Shown here in pieces: positions 9,296 to 17,623 of a stretch of 36,319 bases of DNA. The stretch is taken from positions 6,754 through 43,072 of the forward strand of contig JAPYQN010000010.1 in the NCBI GenBank assembly GCA_029941465.1, in the 5' to 3' direction. The notes beneath the pieces are model-generated. The model made no database searches, was not told the DNA's origin, and worked only from the letters and a program-made list of their open reading frames with translations. The stretch comes from Gammaproteobacteria bacterium (lineage in GTDB: Bacteria; Pseudomonadota; Gammaproteobacteria; Steroidobacterales; UBA11654). How positions within the stretch are numbered: the stretch's first letter is position 1; each line of letters opens with the position of its first letter. The translations under genes were made by a program, and so were the position numbers.

Positions 9296-10206
9296 GCTTT
9301 ACCTAAAGCTGCAGTCCAATAAGAGATCGGTATGTCTGAAATTTCTGACTCCTCGACCTCTTCCCAGGCAGATTCATCCGCGTAAAGTTTTCTTATCAAC
9401 TTATTATTTAGTTCATGACCAGATTTATAGCCATTAAACTCTCCAACCAAAATATGACCCATGAGATATAAATCACCAATGGCATCCAAAATTTTATGTC
9501 TAACTAATTCATCCTCAAATCTTAATCCATCTTGATTTAAGATACGATAATCATCAAGGACGATAGCATTATCTAAACTACCACCTAGGGCTAAATTATT
9601 TGCCCTCAATGTTTCAATTTCTTTCAGAAAGCCAAAAGTTCGAGCTCTCGATATTTCATTTAGGAAAGTTAGAGTAGAAAAATCAAAGCTAAACTCTGTT
9701 AATTTATCCTGAATCATAGGGTGCTCGAATTCAATTTTAAAACTTAGTCGATAGCCATTAAAAGGTTTAAATTCAGCAAATTTATCATCTTCTTGCACTT
9801 TGACATTTTTTTTAATTCTAAGAAATTTCTTTGGTGCACTTTGCTCTATGATGCCTGCTAACTCAACTAATAAGATAAATGATGCAGCACTCCCATCCAT
9901 TATAGGTATCTCAGGTCCATGAATATCAATATAAGCATTATCAATTCCTAAACCTGCAAAAGCAGCTAAAAGATGCTCAACAGTCATAACTGAGACATTA
10001 TTTTGGGAGATAGTGGTTCCTAATCGAGTATCAGTTACATTGTTAGCATGAGCCTTAATTTCTTGTGCGGGGTCACAATCGATTCTTCTAAAACAAATTC
10101 CTGAATCTGCAGATGCAGGCCTTAAGGTTATTTCAACCTTTTCACCGCTGTGCAATCCAACACCTGCTGCAGATATTGTTTTACCTAAGGTTCGTTGATG
10201 AAGCAT
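9292..10206 (-). CDS. lpxC: UDP-3-O-acyl-N-acetylglucosamine deacetylase LpxC
   Basis: 304 residues, as in E. coli (305). Zinc ligands are in place: H78 in TVEHLLAAF, and H237 and D241 in HKILDAIGD, with the catalytic-site H264 in KSGHELNN. It is the committed step of lipid A synthesis. It is the last gene of the dcw block, 95 bp after ftsA. In most gammaproteobacteria ftsZ separates ftsA and lpxC; here it does not. The spacer holds a candidate promoter and an inverted repeat, so lpxC may be partly independent of the division genes. Confidence 0.97.
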   Translation of the reverse strand: MLHQRTLGKTISAAGVGLHSGEKVEITLRPASADSGICFRRIDCDPAQEIKAHANNVTDTRLGTTISQNNVSVMTVEHLLAAFAGLGIDNAYIDIHGPEIPIMDGSAASFILLVELAGIIEQSAPKKFLRIKKNVKVQEDDKFAEFKPFNGYRLSFKIEFEHPMIQDKLTEFSFDFSTLTFLNEISRARTFGFLKEIETLRANNLALGGSLDNAIVLDDYRILNQDGLRFEDELVRHKILDAIGDLYLMGHILVGEFNGYKSGHELNNKLIRKLYADESAWEEVEESEISDIPISYWTAALGKA

Positions 10207-10253
10207 TATCTTAAACCCCCTTTTTTTCTTAGAAACCTCTAAAACAGCTAAAG

Positions 10254-10281
10254 ACTATCACAAATAAAGATTATTACTCAA
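10254..10281 (-). promoter_or_regulatory. Candidate lpxC promoter with extended -10
   Basis: On the minus strand TTGAGT (10276-10281) is followed after 16 bp by GATAGT (10254-10259), preceded by TGT, an extended -10 (TGN). It lies about 50 bp upstream of lpxC. The -35 falls in one arm of the inverted repeat at 10276-10315. Confidence 0.45.
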
Positions 10282-10315
10282 ATCTTTGTTTTTATTGAGA
10301 ATTATAGATTTGAGT
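10276..10315 (-). repeat. Perfect 10-bp inverted repeat spanning the ftsA stop codon
   Basis: ACTCAAATCT (10276-10285) and AGATTTGAGT (10306-10315) are exact reverse complements separated by 20 bp. In the transcript this makes a hairpin whose 5' arm encodes the last residues of FtsA. No T-run follows, so it is not a standard intrinsic terminator. It may be an RNA-stability element or an operator, since one arm overlaps the candidate lpxC -35. Confidence 0.6.
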
Positions 10316-11534
10316 TAAACCAAGTTTTAATTTTCTCAATCAATGTGGCAGAGGACTTTTGCTTTATTAATTCTTCAGGGTTTGATTTAAACTTTTTAAG
10401 TGCATATAAAAGTAACCCTGCTCCGGTTGCATTCTCTGGGCTATTGATGGTTTCAAAAGCACCGCTCATTGGTCGAGGATAACCAAGTCTAACATCTGAA
10501 GAGAACACTTCTTCTGCTAATTGAGCAGCTCCACTAAGCTGTGAAGCACCTCCCGTAAGAACAATACCTGCTCTAAGGTTTTCAGTATTCATTTTGCCAA
10601 TTTCATCTAATACAACTTCAAATAATTCTTGATAACGTTGTTCTACAACTGTTGAAAGAACTTTCAAATCAGTTTGTCTGGGAGCTCGGTCGCCAACACT
10701 TGGCACTTCAATCATCTCATTAGATCCGTTCAATTGAGATAATGTACGGGCGTGTTTTATTTTAATTTCCTCAGCACTATCAATTGGGGTTTTTAATTCA
10801 TGAGCAATATCTATAGTTACATGATCTCCACCAATGGGTATAACTTTTGTTGTAAGAATTTGGCCATCTTTAAAAATAGCAATATCAGTTGTGCCTCCCC
10901 CAATATCAATTAGACAAACCCCCAGATCTTTCTCATCTTTGGTTAACACAGACATGCTTGATGCAAGAGGCTCCAATACAATTTCCTGAACTTCTAGATT
11001 ACAACGTTCAAGTGATTTAACTATATTCTTCTCAGCACTTCTTGAGATAGTGACAATGTGAACATCTGCCTCCAAACGGATGCCAGACATTCCTATGGGA
11101 TCCCTAATTCCATCCTGACCGTCTATGACATAATCTTTTGGTAACACATGCAATATCCTCTCTTCAGAAGGGATTTTCATGGCTTTAGAAGCATCAATAG
11201 CCCCAGCTATGTCACGAAGGTTAACCTCCCCACTATTAATTCTGACAAAACCATGGCCATCATAGCTCCTTACATGGCTGCCAGCAATTCCTGCAAAGAC
11301 TGTATTAATCTCACACTCTGCTATCTTTTCTGCCTGTTCTATGGCCTTAGTAATGGATTCAATAGTGGCTTCTATATTAACAACCACTCCTTTCTTTAGG
11401 CCTGTGGATCTATTGAAACCTGCTCCAATAATTTTTAGCTCAGCATCATCATTAATCTCTGCTATAAGAGCAACTATTTTAGATGTACCAATATCGATAG
11501 CAGCTATGATTTCAGTGGAGTTACTTTTGGACAT
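10302..11534 (-). CDS. ftsA: Cell division protein FtsA
   Basis: 410 residues; E. coli FtsA is 420. An actin-like ATPase fold with the phosphate-1 motif IAAIDIGTSK near the N-terminus, phosphate-2 LIDIGGGTTDIAIF and the adenosine motif LTGGASQL. The C-terminus (ATLIEKIKTWFNSNL) is the amphipathic membrane-targeting helix. FtsA tethers FtsZ filaments to the membrane and recruits downstream divisome proteins. It follows ftsQ by 12 bp. Its usual downstream neighbour ftsZ is missing here and lies about 9 kb upstream in the same cluster. The last codons form part of an inverted repeat. Confidence 0.97.
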   Translation of the reverse strand: MSKSNSTEIIAAIDIGTSKIVALIAEINDDAELKIIGAGFNRSTGLKKGVVVNIEATIESITKAIEQAEKIAECEINTVFAGIAGSHVRSYDGHGFVRINSGEVNLRDIAGAIDASKAMKIPSEERILHVLPKDYVIDGQDGIRDPIGMSGIRLEADVHIVTISRSAEKNIVKSLERCNLEVQEIVLEPLASSMSVLTKDEKDLGVCLIDIGGGTTDIAIFKDGQILTTKVIPIGGDHVTIDIAHELKTPIDSAEEIKIKHARTLSQLNGSNEMIEVPSVGDRAPRQTDLKVLSTVVEQRYQELFEVVLDEIGKMNTENLRAGIVLTGGASQLSGAAQLAEEVFSSDVRLGYPRPMSGAFETINSPENATGAGLLLYALKKFKSNPEELIKQKSSATLIEKIKTWFNSNL

Positions 11535-11546
11535 TATATTTTCAAC

Positions 11547-12341
11547 CTAATTCTTCCGTTTTATGACAAAACCTTCTGCATACCTAAGATCAATATAAGA
11601 AATTAATTCAAAATTTTCTAATAGAGATTTATCCCAAATCATTAAAAATCTATCAAATCTTTCATCTGTGTTCTGATCCCCTAATTTTATCTCTATTCCT
11701 GGTCTCACTGTTACACTCCAAGACCCTCTTAAATCAAGGCCTATTTTTTCTATCAGAATACCTCTGGCAATCAATTCATTATTATACAGTTTGAATTGCT
11801 CATAAACTTCATCAACTAAATCTTCGGGGCCAAAAAACTGGATTAACTCGCCTGGAATAACTCTTTTATCCAAAGCATATAAACTGCCAGATGAATTCAA
11901 CAACAGTTCATTATTCCATATTCCGACTACATCATCTTCAATAACAGTTATATTAATAGTGTCTGGCCACTCTTTAGATAACTGAACTGACTTCACCCAA
12001 TTAAAAGATTCTAATTTCTTTTTAATTAAGGATTGTCTAACACTCAAAAATCCCTTGTTTTTCATTTCTGAAGTAATTGATTGGATCGTTTTTAATGACA
12101 CCCGTTTAAAATCACTTTCTATATTGATCACACGAATAGGTTGATTTAAAGACACATAAATAAACGACAGTATTAGAGTAAATATTAGAACAAGTAAGAG
12201 GGACTTATAGGAACGTTTATTTTTGCTCCCTTGACGAAATTTACTAAAGAAATTAAAACGGGTTTGTTTCTTTTTATTCTTCTTAGTTTTTTTTAGAAAA
12301 CTCAATTTAATCAAGACTGGTTTTTTAAAATTTCTAAACAA
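11547..12341 (-). CDS. ftsQ: Cell division protein FtsQ
   Basis: Up to 264 residues. It has a long, very basic cytoplasmic N-terminus (about 45 residues rich in Lys and Arg), one membrane segment (LLLVLIFTLILSFIYVSL, about 48-65), a POTRA domain (IRVINIESDFKRVSLKTI) and the FtsQ beta domain. It links FtsA/FtsK to FtsL, FtsB and FtsW-FtsI. There is no in-frame ATG before the membrane segment: possible starts are TTG at 12341 (overlapping ddl by 31 bp), 12314 (TTGA overlapping the ddl stop) or 12305. None has a good Shine-Dalgarno, so the exact N-terminus is unsettled. Confidence 0.92.
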   Translation of the reverse strand: MFRNFKKPVLIKLSFLKKTKKNKKKQTRFNFFSKFRQGSKNKRSYKSLLLVLIFTLILSFIYVSLNQPIRVINIESDFKRVSLKTIQSITSEMKNKGFLSVRQSLIKKKLESFNWVKSVQLSKEWPDTINITVIEDDVVGIWNNELLLNSSGSLYALDKRVIPGELIQFFGPEDLVDEVYEQFKLYNNELIARGILIEKIGLDLRGSWSVTVRPGIEIKLGDQNTDERFDRFLMIWDKSLLENFELISYIDLRYAEGFVIKRKN

Positions 12342-13231
12342 AGGGTATTGAAATCTATTCCTTGTTCTTTAGCTGCCATCGGCACTAAGCTATGGGTTGT
12401 CATTCCTGGTACAGTATTTATTTCAAGAATCACTGGTCGATTTTCATCGTTTAAAAAAAAGTCTATTCTTCCCCACCCTCTTATCTTAAAAAGTTCAAAA
12501 ATAAATAAACACTCTTTCTTGATACTTTCTTCAACATCTTTATCTAGCTCACTTGGACAAATATATTTTGTTTCATCACTAAGGTACTTAGCTTCATAGT
12601 TATAAAACTCTTCATTGCTGGCATCAATTTTTACCAAGGGCAGCACCTTGTCTGCTAAGAATCCAGCGGTGTATTCAGGTCCATCAAAATATTTTTCAGC
12701 AATTATCCAGTCATTTAATTGGTGAATTTCTAAAAATTTCTCATTATATTGATCTTCGTCTTTGATAATAAAAATACCCAAACTAGATCCTTGAGAACAA
12801 GGCTTAATAATGAATGGAGATCCTAAAGTGTCTGAGATTTCCGAGAAAGTTGTGGTTTCATCTAATATCAAAAAATCTGGTGTCTGGTGATTGTTAGCCA
12901 TAAGGACTTTTTTCGTAAACAACTTATTCATGGTCAAAGAACAACTCAAGGTCCGACTACCCGTAAAAGGTATATCTGATAATTCCAACAGACTTTGAAT
13001 TTTCCCGTCCTCTCCATCTGCTCCATGAAGAGCTATCCAAACATTGTTAAATTTTTCATCTAATAATCGCTTTATAAAAGGTTCTTTGGTATCGATTAGA
13101 TGAGCATCGACTCCTTTTATTTTTAAAGCGTTATAAACAGCTTCACCAGAAATTAGAGAAATGTCCCGTTCTGATGAATTACCACCGTACAAAACAGCAA
13201 CTTTCCCAAAACCATTATTTGTTTTTGACAC
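12311..13231 (-). CDS. ddl: D-alanine--D-alanine ligase
   Basis: 306 residues, the length of E. coli DdlB. ATP-grasp family: N-terminal VAVLYGGNSSERDISLISG, the glycine-rich loop KPCSQGSSLGIF, and metal-binding DFFLNDENRPVILEINTVPGMT at the C-terminal end. It makes the D-Ala-D-Ala dipeptide that MurF adds to the stem. It starts at GTG (13231), overlapping the murB end by 17 bp, and overlaps ftsQ downstream. The order murB-ddl-ftsQ-ftsA is conserved; murC, which usually precedes murB, is absent. Confidence 0.96.
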   Translation of the reverse strand: MSKTNNGFGKVAVLYGGNSSERDISLISGEAVYNALKIKGVDAHLIDTKEPFIKRLLDEKFNNVWIALHGADGEDGKIQSLLELSDIPFTGSRTLSCSLTMNKLFTKKVLMANNHQTPDFLILDETTTFSEISDTLGSPFIIKPCSQGSSLGIFIIKDEDQYNEKFLEIHQLNDWIIAEKYFDGPEYTAGFLADKVLPLVKIDASNEEFYNYEAKYLSDETKYICPSELDKDVEESIKKECLFIFELFKIRGWGRIDFFLNDENRPVILEINTVPGMTTHSLVPMAAKEQGIDFNTLCLEILKNQS

Positions 13232-14129
13232 TTAATTTCTCGCCTATGATTCTAACTTCAGTCTCTAATTCTACATCAAACTGGCTACTGACAATTTCTT
13301 GAACATATTCAATCAGGTCCTCAATATTTTCTGATGTAGCATTACCCTCATTGACAATAAAATTTGCATGCTTAGTCGATATAGAAGATCCACCAATTCT
13401 ATAACCCTTTAGACCGGCTCTCTCAATCAGATCTCCTGCGTGCTCTCGTTCTGGGTTCTTGAAAACTGACCCACAAGTATCTTCAGTGAGAGGTTGTGTT
13501 TTAAACCTCTGGTCTCTCATTGATTTCAATTCAGATTTGGTGGTTATTTCAGATTCAGGAAATTGCATTAGGCAAGAGACGAAGCAGAGGGGAAAGGGAA
13601 ATTTGACTGTTCTGTAGGAAAATGTGAAATCTTTGGGGTCCAAGTGATGTATAACTCCATCTTGATCAATGACCTCCACAGATTCCACAAAATCCCAAGT
13701 TTCATGACCAAATGACCCCGCATTCATTGTAAGAGCCCCACCAACTGAACCAGGGATTCCAGAAAAGAATGCTGCAGGTCCCAATTGATTCTTTTCTGCA
13801 AACAACGCCAAATCCATACATGAAGCACCTGCTTCAACTCGGCAAGTATTATCTGCTTCTTTCTTAATCTTATTCAGTGATTTTTTTGTTGAAATAACAG
13901 AACCCCTAATACCTCCATCTCTAACTAAAACATTGGTTCCATTACCTAACCATGTAATGGGCTTGTCATAGTTTGACTTTAAGAACTGTGATAACTCATC
14001 ACGATTATCAGGCGCGAAGAAAGTATCCGCCGGTCCTCCTACTTTCCATGACGTGTATTTAGATAGTGGTTCATTGAAAAGGGACCGATCTTTGATTTTT
14101 TTAGTAATTTCACTCATATAATCCGCCAT
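13215..14129 (-). CDS. murB: UDP-N-acetylenolpyruvoylglucosamine reductase MurB
   Basis: About 304 residues. FAD-binding segment WLGNGTNVLVRDGGIRG, then FSGIPGSVGGALTMNAG, catalytic serine in CGSVFKNP and the C-terminal glutamate in ELETEVRIIG. It reduces enolpyruvyl-UDP-GlcNAc to UDP-MurNAc with NADPH. At about 300 residues it is nearer to type II MurB than to the 342-residue E. coli enzyme. The track starts at 14138, but the ATG at 14129 (MADYMSEITKK) has AAAGGA 8 bases before it and is preferred. It overlaps the end of murG by 20 bp. Confidence 0.95.
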   Translation of the reverse strand: MADYMSEITKKIKDRSLFNEPLSKYTSWKVGGPADTFFAPDNRDELSQFLKSNYDKPITWLGNGTNVLVRDGGIRGSVISTKKSLNKIKKEADNTCRVEAGASCMDLALFAEKNQLGPAAFFSGIPGSVGGALTMNAGSFGHETWDFVESVEVIDQDGVIHHLDPKDFTFSYRTVKFPFPLCFVSCLMQFPESEITTKSELKSMRDQRFKTQPLTEDTCGSVFKNPEREHAGDLIERAGLKGYRIGGSSISTKHANFIVNEGNATSENIEDLIEYVQEIVSSQFDVELETEVRIIGEKLSVKNK

Positions 14130-15294
14130 CACCCACATCCTTTAAAGGGGGCTGTTCTATCATTTTGTAGCAAAATTGAGCTATATTCTGGGTGGCATTG
14201 ACAAAAGTCTCATCATACGTTGCTTCTGCCATTTCACTGAGAATTCCTTCTTGTAAAAAAATCTTCTTTATTGTCTTTACTAGAATCTCTAACTTTAGAT
14301 CTTTATCCAAAATAACTTCAGCTCCTCCTTTTTTTGCAATAAATTGTGCATTAAACCATTGATGGTTATCCATGGCATGCGGAAATGGTATAAGAATGGA
14401 AGGCAAACCTATAGCGCTAGCCTCAGAAACTGTCATAGCGCCTGCTCTACTAATCAATAAATCTGCCCATTCATAAGCTTTTTCTATATTAGGATTAAAC
14501 CTTGTAATTTTGGCATCTATTCCCAACTCTAAGTATTGATCATTCACAGCCTCAAAGTCCTTTTCTCCAGAGTCATGCATTACTTCTACTGGAAGATCTG
14601 CCATCAATAAACTGATAGCTTTAGGAGCGATCATGTTGATAGATCTAGCGCCTTGACTACCACCCATTATAAAAATCCTAGGTTTTTTTGATTTGTCTGG
14701 AAATGATCTAACTATTCGATTGATATTGAGGATATCATCTCTGACTGGGTTACCCAGAAAGACATGGTCATCAGTTGAAAGTTTAAGAAAATTAGTCTTC
14801 CAGTCAAAGCCGCCTGGTAGCCCCTCAATAATGCCTCTGGCTTGGGTTGCTGCAATGTATCTGTTGGCTCTTCCTGCCTTAGCATTCTGCTCATGGATGG
14901 CTACATAGGGCATAATAATATTTCCTGGAAAATCTCCTTCAATTGTTTGAAGATAAAAAGCTGTTTTACAAAGATCGAATGAAGCATAACCACCCATTCC
15001 TAAAATCAATTGTGGAGATAGTTCAGCTACATATCTTCTCAATTCCCGATCTGGTCTAGTTAAGGCAGCTAAATATTTTTTAAGTCTAGATGTGTCCTTG
15101 AACCTATTCTTAAAAAAAACAGTCTCAATGTCATATTGAGCAAATATTTTCTTTTCCAGAGCATTGCCGGTACCAACAATTACAACTTTATGTCCGTCAG
15201 ATTTAAATTTTTTTGCCAACGCTATAGCTGGGAAAATATGTCCGCCTGTGCCGCCGGCACCAATGAGGATAGTGTATTTTTTTTCTTCAGCCAT
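14110..15294 (-). CDS. murG: Lipid II-forming GlcNAc transferase MurG
   Basis: 394 residues, longer than E. coli MurG (355). The GGTGGHIFPAIALA loop near residue 14 binds lipid I and diphosphate. The C-domain has GGSQGARSIN and SRAGAMTVSEASAIGLPSILIPFP for UDP-GlcNAc. It adds GlcNAc to lipid I at the inner membrane face. Extra length comes partly from an insertion around residues 105-135 (CKTAFYLQTIEGDFPG). It overlaps ftsW by 8 bp and murB by 20 bp. In most proteobacteria murC follows; here murB follows directly. Confidence 0.97.
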   Translation of the reverse strand: MAEEKKYTILIGAGGTGGHIFPAIALAKKFKSDGHKVVIVGTGNALEKKIFAQYDIETVFFKNRFKDTSRLKKYLAALTRPDRELRRYVAELSPQLILGMGGYASFDLCKTAFYLQTIEGDFPGNIIMPYVAIHEQNAKAGRANRYIAATQARGIIEGLPGGFDWKTNFLKLSTDDHVFLGNPVRDDILNINRIVRSFPDKSKKPRIFIMGGSQGARSINMIAPKAISLLMADLPVEVMHDSGEKDFEAVNDQYLELGIDAKITRFNPNIEKAYEWADLLISRAGAMTVSEASAIGLPSILIPFPHAMDNHQWFNAQFIAKKGGAEVILDKDLKLEILVKTIKKIFLQEGILSEMAEATYDETFVNATQNIAQFCYKMIEQPPLKDVGDGGLYE

Positions 15295-16444
15295 TGGTTC
15301 TTAGATTTTTCTTTGGTTGAGGGTTTTCACAACCTATTCTCAATACCATAGCTAAAGTAATCAGTGTAATTGCGATACTGCTGCTACCATAGCTGATTAA
15401 AGGTAGCGTAAGCCCTTTGGTTGGAAGAAGACCCATATTAACTCCAAGATTAATAATAACTTGGAGTGATAACCATATCCCTATCGAAATACACAAATAA
15501 CCTTGAAACATAAGCTCTGATCTAATGGCTTTAAACCCAATGATAAAGATTCTAGAAATTAGAAGGCCATATAAAGACAGAATCAATACCGTTCCCATTA
15601 AACCTAATTCTTCAGCAATGATGGCAAAAATAAAATCCGTATGAGCCTCAGGTAAATAGAATAATTTTTGAATGCTCTCACCTAAACCAACACCAAATAT
15701 TCCCCCACTCCCTATAGCAATTAATGAATTGGTTAATTGATAGCCAGCACCGAGTGAATCTTTCCATGGTTCAAGAAAACCTGCAAGGCGACTCATCCTG
15801 TATGGCTCAATATATATTAGAAATGCAAAGGCAAGGCCCAAGATGATAATAAGCGCGATAAAGTATCTTATTTTAAACCCAGCAATAAAGAATAAGCCGG
15901 CAGTGACTGAGAGTATGATGACTGTTGAGCCAAAATCGGGTTGTCCTAAAAGCAGAAGGCAAGCCGGAATAATGAATATCATCGGTTTGACAAAACTCAT
16001 AAAATCATTGGTTAAGGTTTCTTGCTGTCTATAGCAATAACCAGAAATATAAATTAACAGCAGTAACCTAGCTGGATCTACTACTTGTATATTTGGCAAA
16101 GGACCTATCTTAATCCAGCGTGTTGCTCCGTTTGCTGTCACCCCTATATCAGGAATAAACACTATAGTTAGGAGTCCAATAGCTAATATTGGCAGAAGAA
16201 TTCCAAACTTTTCCCACATACGACTTGGAATTAGGAAGGTAATGAAACCGGCCGATAGGCCTAATCCAATTGAAAAGATTTGTTTATATACATAACCGTA
16301 GGGATCTCCGAGATTCTTAACTGCGATCGGCATTGAAGCTGAAGCTAACATCACCAATCCACCTATCAATAGAACAACTGTGACTATAATAAATAAATGG
16401 TCTATGCCATGAAAAAGATTGGTTTGTCGTCTATCTGAGCCCAA
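15287..16444 (-). CDS. ftsW: Septal peptidoglycan glycosyltransferase FtsW (SEDS)
   Basis: 385 residues with about ten membrane segments. SEDS-family features include the RLAGFLEPWKDSLGAGYQLTNSLIAIGSGG loop region, PEAHTDFIFAIIAEELG, and GLTLPLISYGSSS near the C-terminus. FtsW polymerises glycan from lipid II at the septum with FtsI. Location inside the dcw cluster distinguishes it from RodA. It starts at TTG (16444) with AGGA 6-7 bases upstream. It lies 32 bp after mraY; murD, which usually sits between mraY and ftsW, is absent. Confidence 0.96.
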   Translation of the reverse strand: MGSDRRQTNLFHGIDHLFIIVTVVLLIGGLVMLASASMPIAVKNLGDPYGYVYKQIFSIGLGLSAGFITFLIPSRMWEKFGILLPILAIGLLTIVFIPDIGVTANGATRWIKIGPLPNIQVVDPARLLLLIYISGYCYRQQETLTNDFMSFVKPMIFIIPACLLLLGQPDFGSTVIILSVTAGLFFIAGFKIRYFIALIIILGLAFAFLIYIEPYRMSRLAGFLEPWKDSLGAGYQLTNSLIAIGSGGIFGVGLGESIQKLFYLPEAHTDFIFAIIAEELGLMGTVLILSLYGLLISRIFIIGFKAIRSELMFQGYLCISIGIWLSLQVIINLGVNMGLLPTKGLTLPLISYGSSSIAITLITLAMVLRIGCENPQPKKNLRTNG

Positions 16445-16476
16445 AACTTATCCTAAGAGCATAGCTTTTCTTATTT

Positions 16477-17556
16477 TCATCGAATCTTAAGGCTAGATAA
16501 ACCTATTAATACCAAAAAAACAGTAATAATCCAGAAACGAACAATGACCTTAGGCTCTGCCCAGCCTTTTAATTCAAAATGATGGTGAATTGGTGCCATA
16601 TTAAATATTCTTTTACCTCTAATTTTGTAGGAACCAACTTGCAAAATTACTGAGAGCGTTTCCATAATGAACACTCCACCCATGATTGCTAGCACTAGTT
16701 CTTGCTTAACAACTACTGAGATTAACCCCAGAGTTCCCCCTAAAGAAATAGCACCAACATCGCCCATAAACACTTGAGCTGGATAAGTGTTGAACCATAA
16801 AAATCCTAAACCTGCTCCAGAAATAGCACAACATATCACAAAAACTTCACCCGCTTCTCTTAGGAATGGAAGATCTAAATAAGAAGAAAAATTTATATTG
16901 CCAGTGACGTAAGCAAAAATACCCAAAGCGATGGAAATCATCACTACCGGCACAATTGCAAGACCATCAAGGCCATCGGTAAGATTAACAGCATTACTAG
17001 AACCAACAATTACAAAGATAGCAAAAGGTAAAAACACCCATCCAAGATCTATCCTTACATTATTGGTAAAAGGTATCAGTAAGTCTGTGGTAATAGGCTC
17101 TACTGAGCCATAGAATAAATAGCTTATAGCCCCATAAGCAACACCAATTTGCATGAAAAATTTTATGGAGGCACGCAGACCATTTTTATTGCCTTTTAAC
17201 TTTATAAGATCGTCAATCAAGCCAATTAGACCAAATAGGAGCATACTGATCAAAATAGTAATGATGTAGCTATTGGTAAGATCGCTCCATATCAATGTAC
17301 TAATTGATACTGAAAGTAAAATCAGAATACCTCCCATTGTTGGAGTACCTTTTTTCTTAGAGTGGGATCTTGGTCCATCTTCTCTTATGGATTCCCCAAT
17401 ATCATTACCTTCCAACAGGTTGATTAACTTAGGCCCAAAAATAAATGAAATAACTAAAGCCGTCAAGGCACTCAAAATTCCTCGCGTGGTAATATATGTG
17501 AAGGCATTAAATGCAGAGAAGATTTCAATCAACTGATCTGAGAAAAATAAAAACAA
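16477..17556 (-). CDS. mraY: Phospho-MurNAc-pentapeptide transferase MraY
   Basis: 359 residues, one short of E. coli MraY (360), with ten predicted membrane segments. It has the catalytic aspartates in LIDDLIKLKGNKNGL, NAVNLTDGLDGLA, a MGDVGAISLGG loop and the terminal MAPIHHHFELKGW. It makes lipid I from UDP-MurNAc-pentapeptide and undecaprenyl phosphate. The TTG at 17556 aligns with the start of E. coli MraY and is accepted although the Shine-Dalgarno is poorly spaced. The 67-bp gap after ftsI is where murE and murF normally lie. Confidence 0.97.
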   Translation of the reverse strand: MFLFFSDQLIEIFSAFNAFTYITTRGILSALTALVISFIFGPKLINLLEGNDIGESIREDGPRSHSKKKGTPTMGGILILLSVSISTLIWSDLTNSYIITILISMLLFGLIGLIDDLIKLKGNKNGLRASIKFFMQIGVAYGAISYLFYGSVEPITTDLLIPFTNNVRIDLGWVFLPFAIFVIVGSSNAVNLTDGLDGLAIVPVVMISIALGIFAYVTGNINFSSYLDLPFLREAGEVFVICCAISGAGLGFLWFNTYPAQVFMGDVGAISLGGTLGLISVVVKQELVLAIMGGVFIMETLSVILQVGSYKIRGKRIFNMAPIHHHFELKGWAEPKVIVRFWIITVFLVLIGLSSLKIR

Positions 17557-17623
17557 CTTCCGTTACCTATATAGATTTAATTAATGGGTTATCAAGAATC
17601 ATTAATTGTACCAGAGATATTTA

